DNA of 64,000 bases from an uncultured Aquimarina sp. (GTDB lineage: Bacteria > Bacteroidota > Bacteroidia > Flavobacteriales > Flavobacteriaceae), in contig CANMKX010000005.1 in NCBI GenBank assembly GCA_947498595.1, forward strand, positions 124,001-188,000, in the 5' to 3' direction. Positions 1-9,699 of the stretch are shown here, piece after piece. Each line of letters begins with the position of its first letter. Within the stretch, counting starts at the first letter, position 1. The notes under the pieces were generated by a model, which worked only from the letters and a program-made list of their open reading frames with translations, ran no database searches and was not told the origin of the DNA. The translations under genes were made by a program, and so were the position numbers.

Positions 1-1
1 A

Positions 2-706
2 CAAGACGAGGCTAATGATAATGCATGGTATAGAAAAAGTTTTAAAATCTCAGCAGCATTTTTAGTATTCTTTATATATACAGAATCTATGATGTCTTGG
101 GATTGGATTATGAGTTTTGACCCACACTGGTTTAGTACATTGTTTGGATGGTATGTTTTCGCTGGATTATTTGTAAGTGGTATTACTACAATAGCATTAA
201 TTACTATTTACTTAAAATCGAGAGGATATTTAGAGTTTGTAAATGATAGTCATATTCATGATTTAGCTAAATTCATGTTCGGTATTAGTATTTTCTGGAC
301 ATACTTATGGTTCTCTCAATTTATGTTAATATGGTATTCAAACATACCAGAAGAGGTAACTTATTTTATTACTCGTATTGAAGATTACAACATCACATTC
401 TTTGGAATGTTAGTAATGAATTTTGTATTCCCATTATTATTATTAATTAATAGTGATTTTAAAAGAATCAATTGGTTAGTAATTGCAGGAGGTATAGTAA
501 TCTTATGTGGTCATTATGTAGATGTATTCACAATGGTAATGCCTGCTACAGTAGGAGAATCATGGTTTATTGGATTATCTGAGATCAGTGCAGTATTACT
601 TTTCTTAGGATTGTTTATTTTTGTTGTCTTTACGGCACTTACAAAAGCACCGTTATTAGCAAAACGTAATCCTTATATTGAAGAAAGTAAACACTTTCAC
701 TACTAA
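2..706 (+). CDS. actF: Alternative complex III subunit ActF, C-terminal part (5' end outside window)
   Basis: The reading frame is open from base 2 with no start codon, so about the first half of the protein lies outside the window. The 234 visible residues contain about six hydrophobic helices and the segment FWTYLWFSQFMLIWYSNIP, which I recognise from ActF, an NrfD-like integral membrane subunit of the quinol:cytochrome c oxidoreductase that replaces the bc1 complex in Bacteroidota. It would sit in the inner membrane and take part in quinol oxidation and proton handling. The oxidase subunit II gene follows after 33 bases, the usual ACIII-oxidase arrangement. A shorter start at the ATG at 89 is only an artefact of the truncated edge. 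The subunit letter rests on family resemblance and gene order. Confidence 0.85.
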   Translation, partial: QDEANDNAWYRKSFKISAAFLVFFIYTESMMSWDWIMSFDPHWFSTLFGWYVFAGLFVSGITTIALITIYLKSRGYLEFVNDSHIHDLAKFMFGISIFWTYLWFSQFMLIWYSNIPEEVTYFITRIEDYNITFFGMLVMNFVFPLLLLINSDFKRINWLVIAGGIVILCGHYVDVFTMVMPATVGESWFIGLSEISAVLLFLGLFIFVVFTALTKAPLLAKRNPYIEESKHFHY

Positions 707-739
707 AATTTGAATTGTATTAAAGAAAGATAGATAAAA

Positions 740-1816
740 ATGACTGTATTTCTAACCATAATAGTTATAGCGCTTCTAGGAATCACACTATGGCAAATGT
801 CCAAAATAGTAAGATTATCTCAAGGAGTTGGTGAAGATAATTCTCAAATAGCAAATGATAAGGATAACAATACGCAAGGTAAAATTATGCTTGCTTTTGT
901 AACGTTCTTTTACATCTTAATGGGATACTGCTTTATTCAGTATAGATCATATTTTTTACCAGTTACTGCCTCTGAGCATGGAATTGAGTATGATAGATTA
1001 ATGATGATCTCTGTAGTGTTAATCATGATAGTTCAATTGATTACTCAAGTATTATTACACTACTTTGCATTTAAATATAGAGGGAATAAGAATAGAAAAG
1101 CATTATTCTATGCTGATAATGATAAGCTAGAATTTATTTGGACAATTATTCCAGTTGTTGTTTTAGCAGGATTAATTATCTATGGTTTATTTACTTGGAC
1201 AGACATCATGAACATTGATGAAGAAGAAGGTGATCCAATCATAGTAGAATTGTATGCAAAGCAATTCTCATGGGAAGCTAGATATTCAGGTAAAGACAAT
1301 GTTTTAGGTAAAGCAAATGTTCGTTTTATTCAAGGTATAAACACTGTAGGAGTTGATCCATCAGATTCTTATGCTATGGATGATAAGATCACAACAGAAT
1401 TACACTTGCCTGTAGGTAGAAAAGTAATATTCAAGATGAGATCTCAAGATGTATTGCATTCAGCTTATATGCCCCACTTTAGAGCTCAGATGAATGTTGT
1501 TCCAGGAATGATAACAGAATTTTCTTATACGCCTATACTTACAACAGAAGATATGCGTAAGACTGATTATATGGTTGAAAAAGTTGAGACTATTAATACA
1601 ATCAGAAAAGAAAAAAGTAAAGAATTAGTAGCTAAAGGAGACGAAGCTTTAGAACCATATACATTTGATTATTACTTACTATGTAATAAGATTTGTGGTG
1701 CTTCTCACTACAACATGCAAATGAAAATTGTAGTTGAATCTGAAGAAGATTACAATGCATGGTTGAAAACTCAAGAGACATTTCAGACAAAAATGTCTGC
1801 TCAAGCAGCAAACTAA
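740..1816 (+). CDS. coxB: Cytochrome c oxidase subunit II
   Basis: This 358-residue protein carries the binuclear CuA centre that accepts electrons from cytochrome c (or ACIII) and passes them to heme a in subunit I. The CuA ligands are visible near the C terminus in CNKICGASHYNM (Cys315, Cys319, His323, Met326), and an upstream His lies in QDVLHSAYMPHF. There are three hydrophobic stretches: one at residues 1-20, and two around 47-65 and 90-112 that bracket the periplasmic domain start. The N-terminal helix plus linker is longer than in proteobacterial subunit II, as is common in Bacteroidota. No heme c motif is present, so this is an aa3-type rather than a caa3-type subunit. It lies between actF and subunit I. 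Confidence 0.95.
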   Translation: MTVFLTIIVIALLGITLWQMSKIVRLSQGVGEDNSQIANDKDNNTQGKIMLAFVTFFYILMGYCFIQYRSYFLPVTASEHGIEYDRLMMISVVLIMIVQLITQVLLHYFAFKYRGNKNRKALFYADNDKLEFIWTIIPVVVLAGLIIYGLFTWTDIMNIDEEEGDPIIVELYAKQFSWEARYSGKDNVLGKANVRFIQGINTVGVDPSDSYAMDDKITTELHLPVGRKVIFKMRSQDVLHSAYMPHFRAQMNVVPGMITEFSYTPILTTEDMRKTDYMVEKVETINTIRKEKSKELVAKGDEALEPYTFDYYLLCNKICGASHYNMQMKIVVESEEDYNAWLKTQETFQTKMSAQAAN

Positions 1817-1865
1817 GATCTAGATAAAATAAAATAATAGTAAAATATTAAATAAATAATACCGA

Positions 1866-3686
1866 ATGTCAGCAACAGCAGCACACGTAGATGATCACGC
1901 TCACGACGAACACGAGCATCACCATAAGGAGACATTTATAACTAAATATGTGTTTAGTATGGATCATAAGATGATCGCTAAACAATATTTAATTACAGGT
2001 CTAATTATGGGTACTATAGGTATCTTAATGTCGATTCTTTTTAGAATGCAATTAGCATGGCCAGAAGAGCCTTTCACTGTTTTTGAAGTGTTATTGGGAA
2101 AATGGGCTCCTGATGGAGTTATGGATCCTAATGCTTATTTAGCTTTAGTTACGATTCATGGTACGATAATGGTATTCTTTGTACTTACAGCAGGATTAAG
2201 TGGTACATTTAGTAACCTTTTAATTCCATTGCAAATTGGAGCACGTGATATGGCTTCAGGATTTATGAATATGATTTCATATTGGCTATTTTTCCTAAGT
2301 AGTATTATCATGGTAATGTCTCTTTTTGTTGAAGCAGGACCTGCTGCAGCTGGATGGACAGTATATCCACCTTTAAGTGCTTTACCACAGGCAATGGGAG
2401 GATCTGGATTAGGAATGACTTTATGGTTAGTCTCTATGGCTATCTTTATTGCATCTTCTTTATTAGGATCATTAAACTATGTAGTTACAGTAATTAACTT
2501 ACGTACAAAAGGAATGTCAATGACACGTATGCCATTAACTATTTGGGCATTCTTTGTAACTGCAATAATTGGTATTGTATCTTTCCCAGTATTATTATCT
2601 GCTGCTTTATTATTGATTATGGATAGAAGTTTTGGAACTTCATTTTTCTTAAGTGATATCTATATTCAAGGTGAAGTATTACATAACCAAGGAGGATCAC
2701 CAGTTTTATTTGAGCACTTATTTTGGTTCTTAGGACATCCAGAAGTATATATTGTATTATTACCTGCTTTAGGAATTACATCCGAAATTATAGCAACAAA
2801 TTCACGTAAGCCTATTTTTGGATATAGAGCGATGATTGCTTCGATATTAGCAATTGCATTCTTATCAACAATTGTTTGGGGTCACCATATGTTTGTATCA
2901 GGGATGAATCCATTCTTGGGATCTGTATTTACATTTACAACCTTATTGATTGCAATTCCATCAGCTGTAAAAGCATTTAATTATATAACAACACTTTGGA
3001 AGGGTAACTTGCAATTTAATCCAGCAATGTTATTTTCAATAGGTTTAGTTTCTACTTTTATTACTGGAGGTTTAACAGGAATTATCTTAGGAGATAGTAC
3101 ATTAGATATTAATGTTCATGATACTTATTTTGTAGTAGCTCACTTCCACTTAGTGATGGGTATCTCTGCATTATATGGATTGTTTGCAGGAGTTTATCAT
3201 TGGTTCCCTAAAATGTATGGAAGAATGATGAATAAGAAATTAGGATATGTACATTTCTGGTTTACTGCTATCGGTGCTTATGGAGTATTCTTCCCAATGC
3301 ATTTTGTTGGTATGGCTGGTTTACCACGTCGTTATTATAATAATACGAATTTCCCGTATTTCGATGACCTTCAAGATACAAATGTATTGATAACAATGTT
3401 TGCTATCATGACAGCTTTAATACAATTAGTATTCATATATAATTTTATATATTCTATTTTCTACGGAAAGAAAGCCGAGCAAAATCCATGGAAATCTAAC
3501 ACGCTTGAATGGACTACACCAGTAGAACACATTCACGGTAACTGGCCAGGAGAAATTCCTTCAGTACACAGATGGTCTTATGATTATAGTAAAACTAACG
3601 AAAATGGAGAATATGTTATTCCAGGACAAGATTACGTTCCTCAAACAGTTCCATTACAAGAAAACGAAGAAGAAATGCATCATTAA
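1866..3686 (+). CDS. coxA: Cytochrome c oxidase subunit I
   Basis: The catalytic subunit (606 residues) holds heme a and the heme a3-CuB oxygen-reduction site. Characteristic segments are present: HGTIMVFFVL, the CuB/crosslink region HPEVYIVLLPALG, the double histidine in WGHHMF, and HDTYFVVAHFHLVMG, which supplies the heme a3 and heme a histidines. About twelve transmembrane helices can be traced. The N terminus has a cytoplasmic histidine/aspartate-rich tract (residues about 7-20) before the first helix. It follows subunit II by 49 bases and is the last gene of the ACIII-oxidase operon; a strong hairpin terminator follows. Subunits III and IV are not here but about 19 kb downstream. Confidence 0.96.
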   Translation: MSATAAHVDDHAHDEHEHHHKETFITKYVFSMDHKMIAKQYLITGLIMGTIGILMSILFRMQLAWPEEPFTVFEVLLGKWAPDGVMDPNAYLALVTIHGTIMVFFVLTAGLSGTFSNLLIPLQIGARDMASGFMNMISYWLFFLSSIIMVMSLFVEAGPAAAGWTVYPPLSALPQAMGGSGLGMTLWLVSMAIFIASSLLGSLNYVVTVINLRTKGMSMTRMPLTIWAFFVTAIIGIVSFPVLLSAALLLIMDRSFGTSFFLSDIYIQGEVLHNQGGSPVLFEHLFWFLGHPEVYIVLLPALGITSEIIATNSRKPIFGYRAMIASILAIAFLSTIVWGHHMFVSGMNPFLGSVFTFTTLLIAIPSAVKAFNYITTLWKGNLQFNPAMLFSIGLVSTFITGGLTGIILGDSTLDINVHDTYFVVAHFHLVMGISALYGLFAGVYHWFPKMYGRMMNKKLGYVHFWFTAIGAYGVFFPMHFVGMAGLPRRYYNNTNFPYFDDLQDTNVLITMFAIMTALIQLVFIYNFIYSIFYGKKAEQNPWKSNTLEWTTPVEHIHGNWPGEIPSVHRWSYDYSKTNENGEYVIPGQDYVPQTVPLQENEEEMHH

Positions 3687-3705
3687 GATGTAAATCAATA
3701 TAGAA

Positions 3706-3744
3706 AAAAGCCTTTTCAAATCATTTTGAAAAGGCTTTTCTTTT
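3706..3744 (+). terminator. Intrinsic terminator of the ACIII-oxidase operon
   Basis: A perfect 15-bp inverted repeat (arms 3706-3720 and 3725-3739, 4-base loop) ends in a T-rich run. It directly follows coxA. Confidence 0.9.
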
Positions 3745-3757
3745 TCTACTATCTTTG
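3725..3757 (+). promoter_or_regulatory. Promoter for ruvB overlapping the upstream terminator
   Basis: The -7 element TATCTTTG (3750-3757) matches the Bacteroidetes consensus TAnnTTTG exactly, and TTTG at 3725-3728 lies 21 bases upstream, inside the right arm of the terminator. The ruvB ATG is 53 bases downstream. Confidence 0.65.
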
Positions 3758-3810
3758 TTATTATAAAAGAATATGTCAATCGAGTGATACTCGAAATGCA
3801 GTAGGTATAT

Positions 3811-4833
3811 ATGAACGAAAATTTAGATCCCACCAGTAGTAATTTTTCAAACGAAGAACTTGATATTGAAAGAGCTTTAAGACCTTTGAGTTTTGAGGAT
3901 TTTTCTGGACAAGACCAAGTATTAGAAAATTTACAAGTTTTTGTACAAGCAGCTAATTTAAGAGAAGAAGCATTGGATCACACATTGTTTCATGGGCCTC
4001 CAGGATTAGGAAAAACAACATTAGCTAATATTTTAGCCAATGAGTTAGGAGTCGGAATTAAGATTACTTCAGGACCTGTATTGGATAAACCTGGAGATCT
4101 AGCAGGATTATTAACGAATTTAGACGAGAGAGATATTCTTTTTATTGATGAAATACATCGGTTAAGCCCTATTGTTGAAGAATATCTATATTCGGCTATG
4201 GAGGATTATAAAATAGATATTATGATCGAAAGTGGGCCAAATGCAAGAACTGTCCAAATCAATTTGAATCCTTTTACATTAGTAGGAGCAACCACACGAT
4301 CAGGATTATTAACAGCTCCTATGAGAGCTCGTTTTGGTATTCAGAGTCGATTACAGTATTATACAACAGAACTTTTAGCTACGATTGTACAAAGGAGTGC
4401 AGAAATACTTAAAGTTCCTACATCAATGGAAGCAGCAATAGAAATAGCAGGAAGAAGTAGAGGGACACCTCGTATCGCTAATGCATTATTGCGAAGAGTA
4501 CGTGACTTTGCTCAAATAAAAGGAAATGGTAAAATAGATATTGAAATCTCTAAATTTTCGTTGAAAGCATTAAATGTAGATGCTCATGGATTAGACGAAA
4601 TGGATAACAAAATATTATTAACGATCATTGATAAATTTAAAGGAGGTCCAGTTGGATTAACTACAATTGCAACAGCAGTGAGCGAAAGTGCTGAAACAAT
4701 AGAAGAGGTATATGAACCATTTTTAATCCAACAAGGATTTATTATGCGGACTCCAAGAGGAAGAGAGGTTACAGAATCGGCTTATAAACATTTAGGTAGA
4801 ATTAAAGGAGATATTCAAGGTGGACTATTTTAA
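3811..4833 (+). CDS. ruvB: Holliday junction branch migration ATPase RuvB
   Basis: RuvB is the hexameric AAA+ motor that, with RuvA, drives branch migration of Holliday junctions during recombinational repair. The 340-residue length is typical. Walker A is GPPGLGKT (62-69), Walker B ends in DEIH (113-116), the sensor segment GATTRSG is at about 158-164, and an arginine finger region ARFG follows. The winged-helix DNA-binding C terminus ends with [16 protein letters not shown]. It has its own promoter and is followed after 17 bases by the P450 gene, so it probably heads an operon. Its partner ruvA is about 5 kb downstream. Confidence 0.97.
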   Translation: MNENLDPTSSNFSNEELDIERALRPLSFEDFSGQDQVLENLQVFVQAANLREEALDHTLFHGPPGLGKTTLANILANELGVGIKITSGPVLDKPGDLAGLLTNLDERDILFIDEIHRLSPIVEEYLYSAMEDYKIDIMIESGPNARTVQINLNPFTLVGATTRSGLLTAPMRARFGIQSRLQYYTTELLATIVQRSAEILKVPTSMEAAIEIAGRSRGTPRIANALLRRVRDFAQIKGNGKIDIEISKFSLKALNVDAHGLDEMDNKILLTIIDKFKGGPVGLTTIATAVSESAETIEEVYEPFLIQQGFIMRTPRGREVTESAYKHLGRIKGDIQGGLF

Positions 4834-4850
4834 GAATTTAATTGCATAAA

Positions 4851-6182
4851 ATGAAAACTAAAGAAATTTCAACAGTTAGTTTTTTTACCATTTTAAAAAA
4901 TGCGAAAAGAATTTTAAAAAATCCACTTCCATTTCATGAAGAGAATTTTGAAAAATATGGAGATACTTTTAGAATTCAGTTGGGATTTAATAAAAAAGTT
5001 TATGTCACAAGAGATCCAGATTTAACCAAACATATACTTCAGAAAAAACATAAGATATATCATAAGTCAAAATTACAAACGAACGATTTAGGTAAGTATA
5101 TAGGAAAAGGATTACTAACATCTAATGGTAAAGAATGGTTGCAACAACGAAGGTTAATACAGCCAGCTTTCTACAAAAAAAAACTAGAGAATATTGTCAT
5201 CACTATCAAAAATACGATTGATAGAGAACTACAAAAAATAGAAACAAATAAAGCGATAGAAATATATCCTTTAATGAGTGATCTAGCATTTCAAGTAGTC
5301 GCAAAGTCATTATTTAGTACCACTAATATGGGACAAAAAATGAAACGATTACAATATGTTACTGAAACAGTACAAACCATGTTGATTAAAGAAATAAGAC
5401 AACCCTATAAAAAATGGTGGTTTTCTTTAAATGGAGATGTGAGAAAACATATGGAATTGATTGAAGAAGCGCGTCAGATTCTACAAGAAATTATAGATGA
5501 TAGAAGAGTTGAAACTGATGAGAAAGATGATTTATTAGACATGTTATTAAAATCTACATATGAAGATGGATCTAGTATGACTAATAAGCAATTGATTGAT
5601 GAAATATTAATACTATTCACAGCAGGACATGAAACAACATCAAATGCACTTGCTTTTACACTTTTTTTATTAGGGAAACATCTAGAAATACAAGAAGAAG
5701 TTTATAAGGAAACATCTAAGAGTGCGGAAGAAGACGAAAGTTTATTTCAACAAATAAGTAAATATACCTATACAAAACAATGTATTGAAGAATCAATGCG
5801 ATTGTATCCCCCAGCTTATTTTACTGATAGAATGAATATTGAAGATGATGAATTTGGAGAACTTTTCTTTTCAAAAGGAACGGATATATTAATTTCTTTT
5901 TATGAGATTCATAGAAATAAGAAAAATTGGAAAGATCCACTGACATTTAACCCAGATAGATTTATAGCCGATAAGAAAAAAGATTCTATAGATTGTTATT
6001 TTCCTTTTGGGGCAGGACCAAGAATGTGTATTGGTAATAATTTTGCGATGTACGAAATGATTTTAACAATGATAGGAATAGTAAAGAAATATCAAGTAAT
6101 ATCTTTGCAAGATGAAGTTGAAATTAAACCATTGATAACTTTGCGACCAGAAAAAGTAAAATTGAAATTTCTTTTACGATAA
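4851..6182 (+). CDS. Cytochrome P450
   Basis: A heme-thiolate monooxygenase of 443 residues. The I-helix oxygen-activation motif AGHETT (258-263), the K-helix ExxR as ESMR (314-317) and the heme-binding loop FGAGPRMCIG with cysteine ligand Cys393 are all intact, so it should be active. There is no obvious membrane anchor, so it is probably soluble and needs separate redox partners; none is encoded nearby. The substrate cannot be read from the sequence. I chose the ATG at 4851 over an in-frame TTG nine bases earlier. It lies 17 bases after ruvB and 14 bases before queG on the same strand, which suggests co-transcription, although neither neighbour is functionally related. Confidence 0.93.
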   Translation: MKTKEISTVSFFTILKNAKRILKNPLPFHEENFEKYGDTFRIQLGFNKKVYVTRDPDLTKHILQKKHKIYHKSKLQTNDLGKYIGKGLLTSNGKEWLQQRRLIQPAFYKKKLENIVITIKNTIDRELQKIETNKAIEIYPLMSDLAFQVVAKSLFSTTNMGQKMKRLQYVTETVQTMLIKEIRQPYKKWWFSLNGDVRKHMELIEEARQILQEIIDDRRVETDEKDDLLDMLLKSTYEDGSSMTNKQLIDEILILFTAGHETTSNALAFTLFLLGKHLEIQEEVYKETSKSAEEDESLFQQISKYTYTKQCIEESMRLYPPAYFTDRMNIEDDEFGELFFSKGTDILISFYEIHRNKKNWKDPLTFNPDRFIADKKKDSIDCYFPFGAGPRMCIGNNFAMYEMILTMIGIVKKYQVISLQDEVEIKPLITLRPEKVKLKFLLR

Positions 6183-6196
6183 GGGATTGAATAGAA

Positions 6197-7123
6197 ATGA
6201 CAATACGAGAAAAACATACCAAACTTATCAAAGCCGAAGCAAAACGCCTCGGTTTTTTATCTTGTGGAATTAGTAAAGCAGGATTTCTAGAAGAGGAAGC
6301 TCCTCGGTTAGAAAAATGGTTATCCCTGAATCGACACGGTAGTATGCAGTATATGGAAAATCATTTTGATAAGAGATTAGATCCAACGTTATTGGTAGAT
6401 GATGCCAAAAGTGTGGTTTCTCTATTGTATAATTATTACCCTGAACAAAAACAAAAAGATCTTGAAGCACCTAAAATTTCAAAATATGCTTATGGACAAG
6501 ATTATCACCATATCATTAAAGCTAAGCTAAAGCTGTTAATGGAGTTTATACAAGAAGAAATAGGAGAAGTTAGTGGGAGAGCTTTCGTTGATTCGGCACC
6601 AGTATTAGATAAAGCTTGGGCAAAAAAAAGTGGGTTAGGTTGGATTGGAAAGAATAGTAATTTACTAACACAAAAAGTAGGTTCTTTTTATTTTATATCA
6701 GAGCTAATTATTGATTTAGATTTAGCATATGATACTCCCGTAACAGATCATTGCGGAACTTGTACAGCCTGTATCGATGCATGTCCTACACAAGCAATTG
6801 TTGAGCCATATGTTGTAGATGGAAGCAAATGTATTTCATATTTTACGATAGAACTCAAAGAGGAAATCCCATTAAGTAATAAAGGAAGTTTTGATAATTG
6901 GATGTTTGGATGTGATGTATGTCAAGACGTTTGCCCGTGGAATCGATTTTCAAAATCTCATAATGAGCCTTTATTTGACCCACATCCAGAGTTATTAGAG
7001 ATGACAAAGAAAGATTGGGAAGAGATTACACAAGAGGTTTTTAGTAAAGTATTTAAAAAATCAGCAGTCAAGAGAACTAAATTTAGCGGATTGACTCGAA
7101 ATATTTCATTTTTAAAAGATTAA
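6197..7123 (+). CDS. queG: Epoxyqueuosine reductase QueG
   Basis: QueG carries out the last step of queuosine synthesis, a cobalamin- and iron-sulfur-dependent reduction of epoxyqueuosine in the anticodon of certain tRNAs. The 308-residue protein has the two 4Fe-4S motifs [12 protein letters not shown] (186-197) and CDVCQDVCP (239-247). The conserved acidic residue of the active site appears as Asp132 in [11 protein letters not shown]. It is shorter than the E. coli protein, which has extra C-terminal HEAT-like repeats; the short form is common in Bacteroidota. It is the last gene of the ruvB-P450-queG run. Confidence 0.94.
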   Translation: MTIREKHTKLIKAEAKRLGFLSCGISKAGFLEEEAPRLEKWLSLNRHGSMQYMENHFDKRLDPTLLVDDAKSVVSLLYNYYPEQKQKDLEAPKISKYAYGQDYHHIIKAKLKLLMEFIQEEIGEVSGRAFVDSAPVLDKAWAKKSGLGWIGKNSNLLTQKVGSFYFISELIIDLDLAYDTPVTDHCGTCTACIDACPTQAIVEPYVVDGSKCISYFTIELKEEIPLSNKGSFDNWMFGCDVCQDVCPWNRFSKSHNEPLFDPHPELLEMTKKDWEEITQEVFSKVFKKSAVKRTKFSGLTRNISFLKD

Positions 7124-7166
7124 CGATAAAATAAGAGTTTTAAATGAAAAGAAAATGAATTAAAAC

Positions 7167-7196
7167 TTTCCTATTTCCCTTAACCTTTTAAATTTG
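7167..7196 (+). promoter_or_regulatory. Promoter for maeB
   Basis: TTTC (7167-7170), then 18 bases, then TAAATTTG (7189-7196), an exact -7 match. The maeB ATG is 50 bases downstream. Confidence 0.55.
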
Positions 7197-7245
7197 TAAA
7201 TTCATATTATCCAATACGACGTATTAGGAGTATAATAAAACCAAT

Positions 7246-9528
7246 ATGAATAAAGAAAGTAAAAGAAGAGAAGCGCTAGTATACCACGCTAAACCAACCC
7301 CAGGTAAAATTAAGGTGGTTCCTACTAAAAAATATGCGACACAAAGAGATCTTTCATTAGCATATTCACCAGGAGTAGCAGAGCCTTGTCTCGAAATAGA
7401 AAAAGATACTTCTAATGCTTATAAATATACAGCTAAAGGAAACCTTGTAGCAGTAATTTCTAACGGAACAGCAGTTTTAGGGTTAGGCGATATAGGGCCT
7501 GAAGCCTCAAAACCTGTAATGGAAGGAAAAGGGTTACTGTTTAAAATATTTGCAGATATAGATGTTTTTGATATTGAAGTAGGAACAAAAGATGTAGATG
7601 CTTTTATAGAAACAGTAAAAAATATAGCGCCAACTTTTGGTGGAATTAATCTTGAAGATATCAAAGCACCAGAAGCATTTGAAATCGAAAGAAGATTAAA
7701 AGAAGAATTAGATATTCCTGTAATGCACGATGATCAACACGGTACAGCAATTATATCAGCTGCAGCTTTGTTAAATGCATGTGAGATAACAGGGAAAAAA
7801 TTAGAAGATGTAAGGATTGTAGTGAGTGGAGCAGGAGCAGCAGCTATCTCTTGTACGCGATTATACAAATCTTTTGGAGCAAGACCAGAAAATATCGTAA
7901 TGACCGATAGTAAAGGTGTTATTCGTAGTGATAGAGAAAAGCTAACGACTCAAAAGGCAGAGTTTGCAACAGATAGAGATTTGAATACTCTAGAAGATGC
8001 AATGGAGAATGCAGATGTTTTTGTTGGTCTATCTATGGCAAACTTGGTAACTCCAGAAATGTTACTTTCAATGGCGGCCGACCCAATTGTTTTTGCAATG
8101 GCAAATCCCGATCCAGAAATTCCTTATGATACAGCAATAAAGACTCGTAAGGATATTATTATGGCAACTGGAAGAAGTGATCATCCTAATCAGGTTAATA
8201 ATGTCTTAGGTTTCCCTTTTATTTTTAGAGGAGCTTTGGATGTTAGAGCAACAGCTATTAATGAGGAAATGAAAAAAGCCGCAGTTATAGCATTAGCAGA
8301 TCTAGCCAAAGAACCTGTTCCAGAACAAGTAAACATAGCTTATGGAGAGACACGTTTAAATTTTGGACGTGACTATATTATACCTAAACCATTTGATCCA
8401 AGATTAATATCTACAGTGCCAGTTGCTGTTGCTAAAGCAGCAATTGAATCAGGTGTTGCTACAGAACCAATTAAAGATTGGGAAAAGTATGAAGAGCAGC
8501 TTATGGGAAGAATGGGGAATGACAATAAATTAGTTCGATTATTAATTGATAGAGCTAAAACAGACCCAAAGCGTATCGTTTTTGCTGAAGCAGATCACCT
8601 TGATGTATTAAAAGCAGCCCAAGTTGTTCATGAAGAAAAAATAGGATATCCAATACTTTTAGGACGTAGAGATGTTATCCTTGAATTGATGAAAGAAATT
8701 AACTTTGATCCAGAAGGAGTTACTATCATCGATCCAAAATCTGATGAAGAAAAAGCAAAGAGAACTAAATATGCAGAGCAATATTGGGAAACTAATAAGC
8801 GTAAAGGAATTACATTATACGATGCTCAAAAATTAATGAGAGAACGTAATTATTTTGCTGCAATGATGGTTAATGGTGGAGATGGAGACGCTTTGTTGTC
8901 GGGATATTCTCGTAGTTATCCTACTGTGGTAAAACCAATGTTAGATTTAATAGGTTTAGCCAAAGGAGCAACTAGAATTGCTACAATGAATGTGATGATG
9001 ACAGAAAGAGGACCATTATTTATTAGTGATACTTCAATTAATATTGATCCTTCATCAAAAGAATTGGCTAAAATTGCACAAATGACTGCTCGTACAGTAG
9101 AAATGTTTGGAGTAAAACCAGTGATTGCAATGACATCATATGCTAACTTCGGATCGTCTAAACATCCAAATGCACAAAAAGTAAGAGACGCAGTATCTTA
9201 TTTACATAGACATTATCCTGAATTAATTGTTGATGGAGAATTACAAACAGATTTTGCATTGAATCAAAGCATGCGAAAGGATAAATTTCCTTTTTCAAAG
9301 CTATCAGAACATAAGGTGAATACATTAGTATTTCCTAATTTAGATTCAGCAAATAGTACCTATAAGTTACTTAAAGAATTAAATGATTCTGATTCTATAG
9401 GGCCAATTATGATGGGATTAAGTAAACCAGTACATATTTTACAATTAGGAGCAAGTGTAGAAGAAATGATTAATATGGCAGCAGTTGCCGTAATCGATGC
9501 ACAGCAAAAAGAAAGAAAAAGTATGTAA
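7246..9528 (+). CDS. maeB: NADP-dependent malic enzyme with phosphotransacetylase-like domain
   Basis: The protein converts malate to pyruvate and CO2, producing NADPH. Residues about 1-430 form the malic enzyme part: the segment RDLSLAYSPGVAEPC near residue 35, the catalytic and metal region HDDQHGTA, and the nucleotide-binding glycine motif VVSGAGAAAISC. Residues about 430-760 resemble phosphate acetyltransferase (for example IATMNVMMTERGPLFISD). In known MaeB proteins this domain is regulatory and binds acetyl-CoA rather than catalysing transfer. The 760-residue length is standard for the fusion. It stands alone between its own promoter and terminator. Confidence 0.95.
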   Translation: MNKESKRREALVYHAKPTPGKIKVVPTKKYATQRDLSLAYSPGVAEPCLEIEKDTSNAYKYTAKGNLVAVISNGTAVLGLGDIGPEASKPVMEGKGLLFKIFADIDVFDIEVGTKDVDAFIETVKNIAPTFGGINLEDIKAPEAFEIERRLKEELDIPVMHDDQHGTAIISAAALLNACEITGKKLEDVRIVVSGAGAAAISCTRLYKSFGARPENIVMTDSKGVIRSDREKLTTQKAEFATDRDLNTLEDAMENADVFVGLSMANLVTPEMLLSMAADPIVFAMANPDPEIPYDTAIKTRKDIIMATGRSDHPNQVNNVLGFPFIFRGALDVRATAINEEMKKAAVIALADLAKEPVPEQVNIAYGETRLNFGRDYIIPKPFDPRLISTVPVAVAKAAIESGVATEPIKDWEKYEEQLMGRMGNDNKLVRLLIDRAKTDPKRIVFAEADHLDVLKAAQVVHEEKIGYPILLGRRDVILELMKEINFDPEGVTIIDPKSDEEKAKRTKYAEQYWETNKRKGITLYDAQKLMRERNYFAAMMVNGGDGDALLSGYSRSYPTVVKPMLDLIGLAKGATRIATMNVMMTERGPLFISDTSINIDPSSKELAKIAQMTARTVEMFGVKPVIAMTSYANFGSSKHPNAQKVRDAVSYLHRHYPELIVDGELQTDFALNQSMRKDKFPFSKLSEHKVNTLVFPNLDSANSTYKLLKELNDSDSIGPIMMGLSKPVHILQLGASVEEMINMAAVAVIDAQQKERKSM

Positions 9529-9552
9529 TTATAGATAAATAACATAAAAAAA

Positions 9553-9588
9553 GAAAAAGGTTTCGAAATTTCGAAACCTTTTCTTTTT
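9553..9588 (+). terminator. Intrinsic terminator after maeB
   Basis: Perfect 14-bp palindromic arms (9555-9568 and 9569-9582) followed by a T run. There is no separate spacer, so the real loop is formed by the middle bases. Confidence 0.85.
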
Positions 9589-9668
9589 ATCAAAAGCTAT
9601 AAATAAGTGTTATAGAAAATCAAAAGTTTATAAAAGTAGAAAGCATTAACATTCTATAATAAATTTCT

Positions 9669-9676
9669 TACATTTG
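9669..9676 (+). promoter_or_regulatory. Likely -7 element for ruvA
   Basis: TACATTTG matches TAnnTTTG exactly and lies 23 bases upstream of the ruvA ATG. No good -33 element is visible (TTAA at the expected place). Confidence 0.45.
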
Positions 9677-9699
9677 GTTGCTTAAGATCAAATAGCTAG

